From the NCBI GenBank assembly GCA_027886175.1, contig JAJNNQ010000078.1, forward strand, positions 2,046,001 through 2,110,000: 64,000 nt of DNA, in the 5' to 3' direction. Below the pieces are notes generated by a model. The model was not told where the DNA came from, ran no database searches, and saw only the letters and a list, made by a program, of their open reading frames with translations. Below are positions 20,890 through 32,063 of this stretch, in pieces; position 1 is the stretch's first letter, and each line of letters begins with the position of its first letter. The position numbers and the translations under genes were made by a program. Source of the DNA: Phylloscopus collybita (taxonomy: Eukaryota > Chordata > Aves > Passeriformes > Phylloscopidae).

Positions 20890-21370
20890 GGCGGGGCCTG
20901 AGAGCGCGGGGCCTGAGAGGCTGTGCCGTGTGCAGAGCCCGCCCCTGGCTCGCGGCCATTGGCTGATGGTGCTGCCACTGCTGGTTTTGGCTGCGCGCTG
21001 ATTGGGCAGAGCGGGCAGAAGCGCGGTCCTGCCGTAGGAGCGGCGCCATTTTTGGAGCGTCTGTGCGGGCCCGGGAGCGGCGGCGGCGGCCGGAGCCCCG
21101 TGAGGCGGCGGCGGAGCTCGGAGGCGGCCCCGGCGCAGGTGGGAGCCGCGCTGGGTTGTGCCGGGGCTCGGGGCTGGCTGCGGGCGGAGGGGGCGGCAGG
21201 GGGCTCTGGCTGTGGCTCGGTTGTGCCGTGTCCGCGCCGTGTTCCCCGTGCCCTGAGGGCGCTGCGGGAGCGGCTGCCCGCGGTCTCCTTCCCGCGGGTG
21301 CCTGGGCAGGAGCCGGGGCCGGAGCAGCGCTGGCTCGTCCCGGTTCCTGTGGGTAGGACGGAGGTGGCTG
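20890..21370 (+). promoter_or_regulatory. CpG-rich promoter and noncoding first exon (cassette copy 1)
   Basis: Contains CCAAT boxes (ccattggctgat at 20957; inverted gattggg at 21000), a YY1-type GCGCCATTTT at 21043-21052 and a CGG-rich first exon ending in a donor (GGCGCAG/GTGGGAGC, GT at 21139-21140). A nearly identical cassette occurs at 63130-63725, and inverted from about 62795 leftward. This layout is typical of avian zinc-finger gene promoters; the gene it serves is not identified (the nearest plus-strand gene is the zinc finger at 26791). Confidence 0.55.
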
Positions 21371-21530
21371 CGCTGTCCCCGGGCCTGAGCGGGAAAATTG
21401 GCATCGCCAAAGGTTTCTGTCCCCGAAGGAGGCAGAGGAGTCCTGTAAAAGTGACTTTATTCATGAACAAAGGGAGAGGCCATGCGGCATTTGCCAAGGG
21501 GTCTCTCCAATTGTTGTAGTACGCAGTCTC
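21370..21530 (-). repeat. Partial copy of the ~400-bp dispersed repeat
   Basis: Matches the reverse complement of 62400-62535 and the plus strand of 63600-63725 (agaggagtcctgtaaaagtg, aacaaa-ggagaggccatgc). It stops at about 21530 where AT-rich DNA begins. Confidence 0.8.
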
Positions 21531-23340
21531 TTTTTTAAATATTTTATTAAGTGTTTACACGTTAAAGTGTCACCTTTAAAGCTGTTCTAGATTTGCAAGA
21601 TGCAACCTAAAGGTGAACTTTGAAAAACCTGTATACCAAAATTTTGCAATTACTAAGTGCCACACAGACACACACAAAAACATTCCAAAGCAATCAAGGT
21701 TTTTCTACTTCTTCTCCTAAGACTACAAATTGATTCTCACACTCCCGGCCCAAACCTAACTGACAATATAAAAGTAGGATATTGCAAAAAATTATTCTAA
21801 TGGTAATCTTGTCACTGAAACTGCGGGAAAAACAAAAACTCTCCAACAATATCTTCAGTGTTAGAGAGTCAAGGCATTACTTGATTCTAGCCAGGACAGG
21901 AAACAGAAATCATTTCATCCACACATAGCCCGGTGTGCAGAGAAAATCATTCCATGACATGTGAGTTTTGCTGGATTTTTCCTAAACTTTTTACAGTCTG
22001 AAGCCATAGAAATCCATTGGTTTGATGTTCATTGCTTCCAAGTTGCTGAGGTCTCAGGATTTGATTTCCTACTGGACCCAGATTTCTTTGCCTCTGATGT
22101 TAATCAGGTCTGCACTCCTGGGTTTCCTTCTCAGCCTTTTCCAGACCAGGTGTCTGCAGCTCTTCCAGGGGCAGTGTCTGGGGTGGGTGTTGGTTGCTGG
22201 TTGCTGATGGTCGTTGATGTTTTGTTGATGGTCGTTCTCTCTGTGGGGATCTTTTGGGCTCTTCCCAGTCTGGTGAGATGTTTAACTCATCTCTGTTGAG
22301 TGGTGTAACATCCCTTCAAATAAAATCTTTAAAATTCCTTTCCCCAGGGCAAAGGCAAACTGAGCCTGAGTGGAGAAATAAAATAAAAAATAATTTTAAA
22401 GTCGTTGTATTTTCCAACCATCTGACCCCAGCCAGCCGAGAGTGTGAGTCTGGCTGAGCCCCAGAGTGGAATTCTCCCGGTGTCTCCCCAGCCCCTGTGG
22501 CAGTGCAGGCACAGAAAGCCCTGAAGCTGCAGCAGTGGCAGCAAGGATTGTCTCGCAGTGCCTGGAGATGCCAAGGGAGGGTGCCCAGGCAGAGCATTCC
22601 AGCAGAGGATCTGTGGGCAGGCACAGGGGCTTCCCCCGCTGTGGAGCCCTGGCTGCTGCTCCCTTGCCTTCAGTGCAGGCTCAGCCGTGGGGAATTGCAG
22701 GATCAGGACTGCACAGTCAGGAATTGTAAAGCAGGTTTGTTTCATTCCTGCTGGGATGCCTACAGGATCTTTCCACCAGTGATGCCGTCCTGGTGGAGAC
22801 AGGTTCCAGGTTTAAATGCACTCAGATCCCACAAAGCTACACCTCCCTGTCCAACCATCCTTTGCCCATTCTCTGCCTTCTTGCCCTTTATATTACAATC
22901 GGTCTTTTGTGGTGCCACGCTTTCTGCTGGTTGCTGGCAGGGCTCTCCTGATGAAGTCAGAAGTCTTCCTCGGTGTTCACTATTTGACCTCCCTCTCTGA
23001 GCAGGTGCAGAGAAGGTTTGGGGAATTCCCAGGTCAGTTTGTCCTGGCTGAAACCAGGAGCCTGGTTCTTGCTGGTTTTTTAATCAACTGGTTCTGCTTT
23101 ATCGGGTCTTCACAATTCCTAAGTCCTGCTTCAGTGAGTTTTAACAATACATCTTCTTTCTGTGGCCTTTACCTGGCACCTGAATTCCTATGGATTCTGT
23201 TCATGGGTCCGACCTTACAAGTTACACTCCTGTGCCCTCTGGTACAACTTGTTTCTCTTCTTTTACAAAGTTGCTGACTAAGCTGTATATATTTCTGTTC
23301 TCCCCTTCACATGTTCAAGCACTTTATATGTTTCTAAAAT
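21531..23340. other. Intergenic, no gene recognised
   Basis: 21531-22420 is AT-rich with ERV-like texture; 22440-22760 is GC-richer with overlapping short frames; 22800-23340 is mixed. No splice-supported exon or recognisable protein. Confidence 0.4.
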
Positions 23341-23349
23341 TCTGAATTT

Positions 23350-25720
23350 TCATATCCATATACATTTCCAATATTGGCAGCCTCCCATCCTGCTCCTCCT
23401 TCTCACTTCTTGGGCAGGACCCGATGCCCTGGTTGGATGTTGTGAGCAGCAAAGTCCCAAGGCAGGGTCTGTGCCAGCCGAGCTTCCTGTGGGAGAGATT
23501 TCACAGGAGACAGGATTCTGGCCACAGACTGCTTTAAATATCCATCCCTTATCTCCACCCTGCACGTGGTGGAGAATTGCCAGGGTAAGGAATTCCAAAC
23601 ACCAGTTCCAAGGGAGATAATTGCGTATCAGCCCTGGATCTGGCTTTTATTCTTGGCAAAGCCAATGGCAAAAGCTGTACCCATGGCATCTTGGTTTCTG
23701 TCACCAGCTTCCAAAGGTGTTTCTTTATTTCCCCATTCATTCTTTCTACCTGACCTGAGCTCTGGGGGTGCCAGGGGTTCTTGAGCTCCCATTGGGTCCC
23801 TAAAGCTGCCATAACCCCCTGAAGGATCTTTCCTGTAAAATGAGTTCCCCGTCTGAGACATTGCTTCCACAATCCCTTCTCTTGGAATTCTTTGTTTTAG
23901 AAATACCTTAATAAGTTATTGAGTAGTTGCTGAAACAGTCAGAATTGCTTTTACCACCCTGTTAGGTGCCATGGTGTTTGCAGAAGATAACTGAAGCCTT
24001 CCTACTCAGGGCATTTCAGTCCCAGGCTCTCACAAGCACACACAGCTCTGCTGGTTGAGCTGACCATGTGGGTGGTCACCTGTGCTTTGCATGATTCCCT
24101 TTCCTAAACAATAGCATGTCTTGTAACTCTTTTCCCTTCTCCTGCCCTTGAAGACCCATCCCTAAACACATTTTCTCCCTCAGGCCAGGGAATGTCCCAT
24201 AAATCTCTCCTAGCCTGGGTCTGGAGCTCTCTCACTTGAATGCAGTCATGGGTTTCTTCCCAGCCCCCTGTGCAGGCTGTTCCAGCAGGAGGCCGGGTTA
24301 AACCCTTCCCCTCTCCTCAATTCTAAATCCTCCTGTGCCACTGAACAAGTTCCATCCTGTAATAACCGAGCACTGCTCACCCCTGTAGAAGCTCTTGTGG
24401 TTCCCAAAGCTTTGAGTTGGTGCCAGACTTGAGGAGATTCTCCTGCCATCAGTTGTCAGGCCTCAGTTCCCCTTCAAGGTGTGGCTGCACAATTCTGCAC
24501 ACTATGAGGCCACTCTCTGGCCACTGGGTTCAGCATTTTAGCCCAAGAATTTCTTTGGCCTGGCTCTGTTTAACATCCACATACAATTCAAATTCTTTTT
24601 TTCTTTCAGGGCGGTCCAGGACAGGAGCCTCAGTTTGTCAGTTTTTTAACACTTAAAAATCCTGCTTTCTCTCTGGTCTCCATCCATCCAGTTTCTTGAG
24701 AGACCCCTGGCTCCAAAAGCCCTGCCTTTCCCAGGGGCTCAATACCAGGCTGTGAGCCCTTCCTTCCCTCCCTTGGAATGGGGGATTGCTTTTAGACCCC
24801 ACTTGTTCTGGTTGCTTCAGAGTCACTTGGAGAGGCTGGGGATCTGATTTTCCCAATTTTCCTGGGGCTGCCCACACTTCTGGGTTCACTTCAGCCCAGG
24901 CCTTGCCAGACATTTGTCACCAAGGTACAGGAGAACTAGCCTGTGTATCACCTTTGACAATATTAATTTGCATTCCCAATTTATCCATCAAATCCCTTCC
25001 CAGTAAATGACAATCACATTTAGGAGCAAATGAAAATTCCTGCATTTCCAACCTATCCCCCACATCTGCTAATAGGGGTTGAATAAAACACAGCTGCTCA
25101 TCTTTCCCACTTACCCTCTGAATAATCAAAGACATTTTTGGCATTTTCCCCCCTTAGGTCTGAGATTGAGAGTGGATGGAGAGGCCCCTGTGTCTGTCAG
25201 GAAAGGCCTCCTGTCGATGCAGAGCCACCCTGAATGTTCTCAAGGGCTCCAGTGCGGTGGGTCCCTGGTGTGCTGGGAGCTCTGCCACCCCTCCCAATCC
25301 ATGTCCCTGCAGGGCTGGACTTGCTTGTGGTGAGGGTGCTGCTGTCTGTGCTTGCAGTGTCCTTGTGGCCTGCAGCTGGAAGCCTGATTCCTTGCCAGGG
25401 GCTGTTTGGGTCGGCTCTCCCCTGCCCAGGAGGGCAATGCCTCTGCCAGTTCCTTGTGGCCGAGCCGGTGCCCTGGGTGCTGGGGCCCCCTTGGGCCCTG
25501 GGCTTGATCCCTCAGGGGCTGTAGAAACTCTGCCATGGCCTTTGCCTTCCCCTTGGCCTTTTCCTCCTCCCTTCTTGCCTTCCCCTGCTGTGCCTTTGTG
25601 ACCAAGTGCTGCAGGGGCTTCTTGTGCCCCTCCTGCAGCCCCCCTGAGTGCCTGTGGGTGCTCATCCTCTGACAGCTGCTGAGCTTTCTGCAAAACCATT
25701 CATTTCTGCAGGGACCCAAA
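23350..25720 (-). pseudogene. Decayed gammaretrovirus-like ERV (gag end, protease, pol pieces)
   Basis: Read right to left on the minus strand: a basic Gag C-terminal/nucleocapsid-like region (25720-25300; CRNEWFCRKL, KARREEEKAKGKAKA); the protease end (25144-24917; CHLLGRDLMDKLG); the reverse transcriptase start (24913-24653; VNPEVWAAPGKLGKS); the connection/RNase H boundary (24450-24100); and integrase (23872-23549; SSGQVERMNGEI, LSPLELVFGIPYPG). Frames are broken by stops and deletions, and most of RT is missing. No env or LTR pair was identified. Inactive. Its right half lies in the inverted duplication shared with 60421-60797. Confidence 0.85.
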
Positions 25721-25844
25721 GAAAGTCAGATTCAAGGATAATGTCGATCCTTACACGTAGAATCCATCTTCCTCCCGTCTTCTTCGTCTTTTCCATCATC
25801 CTTTTTCTTACCACAGCGATTGCTGCTGCTGCTTCTTGCCTCAA

Positions 25845-26790
25845 CCATATTCCTGCACACTCCCCTTCACCCTTTCCCTTCCCAGCACACCAACACCATC
25901 TGTCCCCTGTTGTCTAAATCCCTTCTTGACTTTGATAATTGCCCCCCTGGGTGTCCATGTCCTTCATCACCTCTGGGAGAATGTGCAAACGGCCTCAACA
26001 TTCTCCCAAGAGACCCTTCAGAGACATTTTGGGATCATCATCTCTTTTGCTGGGACCCCTTCCTGGCTTTCCCTTTTTCACCCTGCATGGGTGCCCTGCC
26101 ATGGTTACTCCCTGAAGATCCCAGTGTCCTCCCTGATGAGATTTTCAGTGCTCTCTCCCTGCTGACCCTTCCCAGACCCCCCTGATCTGTCACTCGTCTG
26201 TCTCCTGGTCACTCTCGGGTCCCCAGTCAATCCTGGGGGCAGGAGGAGAAGGGAAGGAGAAGCAGGGATGAAGAACAAAATGGTCGAAGGATGCACATGG
26301 AGGAACAAGGTGGGATTGTGCAGGAGAAGGAGGAAGAGTAGGAGGAAGAGGAGTGTGAGGAAGAGTAGGGACACAGGAGGAGGAGGAGCAGGAAGAGGAG
26401 GCACCACAAGGTTCCACCCCTCCCTGGATCTGCAGCCTCCCCCAGCCCCAGGAGTGTTGCCCCCCCACATGCAGCAGGTGACCGGGGAGGGGGATCCAGG
26501 ATTTTCGTGGGAGTGAATCTTGGTGTTTCTAAGCTTTATTGCGCTAAATGTTGGTGCTTTGGGTTTTTGCAACGGGCTGAACCTTTATGATTTAGAAGAG
26601 GTTTTGGCTGAGTCTTGCTTTTTGGGAAGTTTTTGATCTGTGTCGTGGTGTTTGGAGGACTTTTGGGCTGAATCTTTGTATTTTGGAGGTTCTTACAGAA
26701 ACAAGGTGCCCAATGATTTCCTGAGAGGAACTGGGGCAAGGAGGAACCCCCAGCCTAAGGTGTTCTCCTCTTGTTTTTTCCCCAAACCAG
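25845..26790. other. Non-coding flank and intron upstream of zinc-finger exon A
   Basis: Includes an A/G-rich stretch (26240-26400, AGGAGG runs) and sequence shared with arm B. The expected upstream leader exon (MDSLQEEA-type) was not found here. Confidence 0.45.
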
Positions 26791-27642
26791 GATTTTTCAT
26801 TCCCAAGGAGTGTCCGGATGGAGGAGGAGGAAAAGCCCCAGAGATCCCACAGGAGGAGGGGCTGCAAACCCAGCCCAGGGAGCTGCGAGGAGGAAAGACC
26901 CGCCCTGTGCCAGGAGGGCGGCCAGAGATCCAGCCAGAGGTCAGAGCTGGAGGTGAAGCCTGATGGAGGGGAGAAGCCCCACAAGTGCTTGGAATGTGGG
27001 AAGGGCTTCAGCTACAGGTGCCACCTGATCCGGCACCAGAGGATCCACACTGGGGAAGGGCCCTATGAGTGTGGGGAATGTGGGATGAGCTTCAGCCAGA
27101 GCGTCTACCTGGTGCTACACAAGAGGATCCACACAGGGGAACGGCCCTATGAGTGTGGGGAGTGTGAGATGAGCTTCAGCCGGAAGGACAGTCTTACACA
27201 ACACCAGATGATCCACACTGGGGAAAAGCCCTACAAGTGTGGGGAATGTGAAAAGAGCTTCAGAAAAAGCTCTGCGGTGATCCAGCACCAGGTGATCCAC
27301 ACTGGGGAAGGGCCCTACACCTGCTTGGAATGTGGGAAGGGCTTTGGACAGAGCTCCCACCTGAAATACCACCAGCGCATCCACACTGGGGAGAGGCCCT
27401 ACGAGTGTCCCCAGTGTGGGAAGAGGTTTCACACCAGGTCTGATCTCCTCGTCCATCAGCGGATTCACACGGAGGAGAGGCCCTTCCGCTGCCCCGACTG
27501 CTGGAAGGGTTTCAACCGGAACTCACACCTCACTCTCCACCGGCGCATCCACACTGGGGAGAGGCCCTACGAGTGTCCTGAGTGTGGGAAGAGCTTCTCA
27601 GACAGATCTAACTGGACCAGACATCAGCAGAGGCACCACTAA
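26791..27642 (+). CDS. C2H2 zinc-finger protein A, terminal exon (8 fingers)
   Basis: The exon opens after a clean acceptor (ttttttccccaaaccag) and reads DFSFPRSVR before the first ATG at 26818. It then codes an avian-type basic leader ([16 protein letters not shown] ... [12 protein letters not shown]) and eight tandem C2H2 fingers with TGE(R/K)P linkers, ending ...RHQQRHH at the TAA 27640. From the ATG it is 274 residues. All eight CxxC...HxxxH sets are intact; finger 7 has CPDCWKGF (Trp for the usual Gly). Such proteins are nuclear, DNA-binding and probably regulatory. No KRAB or SCAN box is present. The true start may lie in an upstream exon; translation from 26818 is possible. It is paralogous to the exon at 58227-59078. 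Confidence 0.9.
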   Translation, partial: DFSFPRSVRMEEEEKPQRSHRRRGCKPSPGSCEEERPALCQEGGQRSSQRSELEVKPDGGEKPHKCLECGKGFSYRCHLIRHQRIHTGEGPYECGECGMSFSQSVYLVLHKRIHTGERPYECGECEMSFSRKDSLTQHQMIHTGEKPYKCGECEKSFRKSSAVIQHQVIHTGEGPYTCLECGKGFGQSSHLKYHQRIHTGERPYECPQCGKRFHTRSDLLVHQRIHTEERPFRCPDCWKGFNRNSHLTLHRRIHTGERPYECPECGKSFSDRSNWTRHQQRHH

Positions 27643-28135
27643 GGGAAGCCCTGGGAGTGCCCTGAGAGTGGGAAGAGCTTCGTGCGCTGCTCCAGCTCCA
27701 TCCCCCGTGGACGAATCGGCGTTGGATGATCCCCAGTGACCCTGTTGGGCAGAGCCCTGGTTATTCGTGGTCCTGGTGATCCCTGTTGGGAAGACACCTG
27801 GCTGGGGGGGGCTCCACATCTTCCTGTCTCCCTGTGGGCACTTGGATGAATGCAGGAGCAGGAACATCCATCGGGACACAGACCAACACTGGGAATTCCT
27901 TGGGAGAGTGGATTTGTGGTTTTAGTTAGTTTTAGCTAGCTGAATTAAAAAAGGTTTTTGGACTTTTTTTTTTTTTTTTAGATGGTTTCAATTTGTTCTA
28001 GACGGAAAAATTTAGAAGAGCAGTGAGGGCTTGCACTTGCAGCCCGCTGGGGCCTGGAGTTTTAGAGGGAGTGGGACTGGTTAGAGACTGCGTGAGCTGA
28101 GCTATATTTGCATCAAAAATTTTTTTAGTTTGTTA
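27643..28135. other. 3' UTR/flank of zinc-finger A and LTR U3-like sequence
   Basis: 27643-27905 is shared with arm B (zinc-finger 3' UTR). From about 27910 the T/A-rich sequence probably belongs to the U3 of the LTR that ends at 28348. Confidence 0.5.
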
Positions 28136-28139
28136 TTTT

Positions 28140-28375
28140 TTTTCAGAGCAGCAAAAAATTTTATTGTTTTATATTATTCATTCTTTGGGCTTGTGGGCAT
28201 CTTGTTGGTTAAATAAATAGTTTTTTCTACTTTTACTCTGAAGAAGTTCTTTCTTTTTTGGACTGGCTGAGAGAAGGAGCTGTTTAAGATTGCTTTCCAG
28301 AGGAACCCCCTTTGGAGTTTCCTCCCAAATTTCCCCTAAACCAAGACATATATTGTTATTGGCGCCCAAGTGGGG
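28140..28375 (+). mobile_element. ERVK-like LTR end plus tRNA-Lys primer-binding site
   Basis: The LTR section carries AATAAA (gttaaataaatag), 'ctttccagaggaaccccc' and ends ...aaaccaagaca at about 28348. TGGCGCCCAAGTGGGG at 28360-28375 matches the tRNA-Lys(1,2)-type primer-binding site of ERVK/betaretroviral elements. The same LTR family occurs at 34016-34150 (minus) and 36440-36609 (plus). Confidence 0.7.
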
Positions 28376-29998
28376 TTCAAAAAATATATTAATGACATTT
28401 TAGCTATATTTTACATAAAAATAAAATAGTCAGTAGCCATGTTGCTCTTTAAATTCCTAATGTCTCTTTTATTAAAATCCTTTTTATGTTTCTGTTCCCT
28501 AAGCTTTTTTAAAATTTTAATACCTTTCAAGTCCCTAATTTTGTTTTCTTCTCCAAAAATAGCTCCAACATTGTCCCTAACACATAACTTTTACACTAAA
28601 AATACAAATTAAAATAGCTATTCTCTTAAGCTCAGTAATTATAATTTATAAAAGGCTTCTAGACATGCTGGAGGTTGTGCCAAGTATATTTAGTTTATAA
28701 CTTCTTTGTCCTGACCTACATCCTAATTCCAATAACATATTTTAAAAACTTATAAATTATTGCACTCGGTTTGTTAAAAGAAAGTAAAAAATAAAGCTTT
28801 CCAGTCTTGTCTTTCTTTCTTCTCTTTTAAATCAGTTACATTGCTTTTAAAAAATGGTCAGTATTCCCTAAATATTGAGAAAAACTCACTCTCCGAATAT
28901 TTAATCTAGTAAGCTTCCTCTATACAGTTTACAGCTTGTCTAAAATAAAGTCTGACTTTTCCAGAAAGGCTGATGAAACTGCTAACCTAAAAGTAAACCA
29001 AAAATAAACCCCAGTGTAAAAAATCCCGATTAGTGTAAAAAATAAAAAAATAAACCGAACCTTAAAAATTTTTCTGATCCCTGAACTTAAAAAATTTCAT
29101 ATAAACAAATTCAAACCCCAAATGAAATAAAAAATATCTAAAAAACCTCCACCATAATAATTCTAAAAAAAAAAAATCATAACAATAAATTAAGCCCCTA
29201 CATAAGCTTATCACACATTGCTAAATACTGCAAAACAGCAAATAAAAACAGGGGGGCAGGGAGATAAATCAGCAACGACCCCAGTCACTCAAACTGCAAC
29301 CAATACCCCAACTACTCAAACAACAGCTAAACCAAACAATAAACCTTAATCAACAACTATACCAAATAAAAAACTTAAATCAGCAGTTAAACCCTATAAT
29401 AAACCCAAAACTGCAGCTAAACCAGACAGGGAGCCTAAAACACCAACAGTCTCCTCAGCAAAAAACTGCACACACAAAACTCATCAACCAGGAAACAATA
29501 ATCCAAACAAAACCCCCTCAATACCTCCCAACCCCCAATCACAAACCCAACCGACCAACAGCAGATCACAAACCCAACCAACCAGCAAAAGACCAAAAGC
29601 TGCTGTTAAATCCTTTCCCCTAAAAAACCTTCAAAATCTAAAAAAAAAAAAAATTACACTCAACAACCTAATCAATCTATAATTAATTAAATAATCCGTC
29701 TTTAAAATGCTGCAAACAGAGCTACAAGTCTAAACAACACTGAAGCAAAGCATTTTAAATCCCTATCACAAAATCCAATTATCAACCAAAAAATAATAAA
29801 AAAACCCCAAACCTTTGCAGTCTCTGGGAACGGGTCCTGGGAAGTGTAGCAGAAAAATATCTGTGTACAAGCAATCTCTATATACAGCAAACCCAGAAAA
29901 AAACCATAAAACAAAAAATCCAATGCTGGAAAAAAAATGGCAGTAACAAAAATTGTCTTCTCAAATAACCTAAACACTAAAAACCCAAACTTAATACC
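28376..29998. mobile_element. A-rich internal region of the ERVK-like element, no intact ORF
   Basis: 1.6 kb of very A-rich, stop-dense sequence following the primer-binding site, ending at the next LTR. 29240-29640 has a CAAACCAAC-like drift. Retroviral proteins could not be recognised; either a non-coding ERV leader or heavily decayed. Confidence 0.4.
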
Positions 29999-30640
29999 TG
30001 TCTTGGGTTATGGAACCAAAAATGTGTATTCTGTTTCATCTGTTGAAAGCAGCTGGGGAGATGTTTTTCTTTATCTCTTGTAACTCCAGGGGGGAGGGGG
30101 GCTGATGCTTTCTGATAATGGGCCAGCTGTTCAAACCAGGTGGGGCAGTGTTTCTTATCTCTTTCACCACCCATCCACCCTCGGGGGGGATATCTTCTGC
30201 TAATGGGCCATGAAGGCTCCCCAAGGACAGGACACATTCCATCATCCCTTTGTGAGATGCTCCACCCAGTGTGGGAGGAGCCAACCATTCCTACCTGGAG
30301 AAAAACTGAGCCGTAGGAACACGAGGGATCTGGTTCCACTGGATTCCCGGAGGAAGATCAGACCCTTCTCACCATCACTGGGCCCTTTTCTCTCAGGATC
30401 ATCTCTACCCCAACAGAACCACATCTGCCACTCCGGGAGGGCTGACTGTGGACTGCTCCTAACAGCCTGACCAACAGGGTGTCAGGTTGTATCTCTGACT
30501 CTGTCAGGCTTTCTAGGATTTTTGTTTGTTTGTTTGCTTGGGTTTATTTTGTACTCCTTCATTTGTATTGTCAATATTCCTAGTAAAGAACTGTTATTCC
30601 TATTCCCAAATCTCTGCCTGAAAGCCCTGTAGTGGTGTGT
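29999..30640 (+). mobile_element. LTR (TGTCTTGGGTTATGG family)
   Basis: Starts TGTCTTGGGTTATGGAACC at 29999. 30470-30630 has a 'ccaacagggtgtcaggttgt' box and 'attcctagtaaagaactgtt' (AGTAAA-type polyadenylation signal). The same start occurs on the minus strand at 56915, and the 3' part recurs at 31338-31510. Confidence 0.6.
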
Positions 30641-31337
30641 TTGATTCTCTCTGTTAAATTTGTGCTCAGACTGTTCATTTGGTGGGTTCCATGTACCCCT
30701 GTTTAACCCCCATTGGTTTCACACCGCAGTTGTTTACCCAGTTTCAGTTTTATGTCAGTCTCCTGCTCCCCACCCCCAAGGACCTGTCCATCTCACCGAG
30801 GCCTCTCCCTGGCTCTAGAAAGTTCCAGGGGAGGCGTGGTGTGGTAGGCCAGGATCCGAGGAGGTCCCTCCTTCCCCCAGGGATTGGCTCCTGGAGGAGT
30901 CTCTCATCCCCAGGGCCACTCCCTGGCCCTCCCTGGTTGCTCCTTCCCTGATCCTTCCCTGCGCTCCTGCCCCTGTTCAAAGCAGCTGGCACAGGGCAGT
31001 CTCTGCTCTGCTGAGGCAGACTCCCTGGGCTGAGGCTGCTCCCTCCAGACCCTCAATAAACTTCAGTGGCCACTCCTCAGCAGAGTCCTCCTTGATTCTC
31101 CTCAGCTTCATCCCAGCTGCCAGCCCTGGAGCTGGGCTGTAAGGAACCCCCCGGCTGGGCTCAGTTGCTCAGCCTGCTGAGCTGCACCGCTCGCCTGCAG
31201 CCGCTGCCAGGGCTGCCCGGGGCAGGCGAGGGCAGAGACAGCAAGGCACGGCTCCAGAGCCCTGGGCTGCAAAATTGGAATCATTTGAGGGGGTGAGGGG
31301 TTTAGCTCTCACTTACTTTTGGACTGCTTCCAGCACC
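30641..31337. other. Insert between two LTR fragments, no gene
   Basis: Contains another LTR-like tail (ccctcaataaacttcagtgg near 31056). No coding exon recognised. It may be a nested insertion that split one LTR. Confidence 0.4.
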
Positions 31338-31600
31338 CTGACCAACAGGGTGTCAGGTTGTAGCTCTGACTCGGTCAGGGTTTTCCAGGATTGTTGTTTG
31401 TTTATTTGCTTGGTTGGTTGGTTTGGTTTTCTACTACATTTGTATTGTGAATATTCCTAGTAAAGAACTGTTCTTCCTATTTCCAAATCTTTGCCTGAAA
31501 GCCCTGAATTGCAAAATTGTAATTCAGAGGGGGTGAGGGGTTTCCATTCTCCATTCCAAGGGAAACTGCAGCTTTCCCTGGCAGATCCCTGTCTTTCCAA
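31338..31600 (+). mobile_element. LTR 3' fragment, second copy
   Basis: Repeats 30470-30630 (ccaacagggtgtcaggttgt, attcctagtaaagaactgtt) and continues to a U5-like 'ccattccaagggaaactgc ... cctgtctttccaaacc'. Confidence 0.6.
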
Positions 31601-32063
31601 ACCGAGCCAATGGGAGGTGGGAGTGGCTGGTTGGGGGTTGTGGGGAAGGGGTGTAAAAGTGAGGGATTAGAGGGGGGTGGGACCCCCAAATTGCCTTGGG
31701 AGGGGTCCCACTCCTCCTCCTTTCTAATCCCCGGGATGGAGCCGGGGCAGGTCGGGCTGGGGCAGCGCTGGGCTCTGGGCCCGGCCTGGGCACCCCCCAT
31801 GAGCCCCCTCCTCAAATTCCCCTGGCAGCTCAGAGGGGTCCTGGTACCATTTTGGGGTTCACTGGGGGCCGTGTTGGGGTTCAGGTGCCCCCCAAGGAGT
31901 CCCCAGAGCGGGGTGACACGGGGGGGACACACGGGGGTCCCCATTCCCGATCCATCCCAGGGCCCGTTCTGCCCCCGCCCCCCCAGGCACGGTCACCCCG
32001 CAGGGTCCCCCCAAGTCCCTCCCCAGTGCCCCCCATGAACGGGACTGGGCTGAACTGGGAAGC

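Larger units (their letters stand above)
25353..27905 (+). repeat. Inverted duplication arm A (ERV gag + zinc-finger gene)
   Basis: The whole block is found inverted at 57965-60797. Homology starts at 'caaggacactgcaag' (reverse complement near 25353-25367, forward at 60778-60792) and ends after the zinc-finger 3' UTR ('gacacagac...cactgggaattccttggg', near 27905 and 57970). The stretch 26250-26560 is replaced by other DNA in arm B. Confidence 0.88.
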
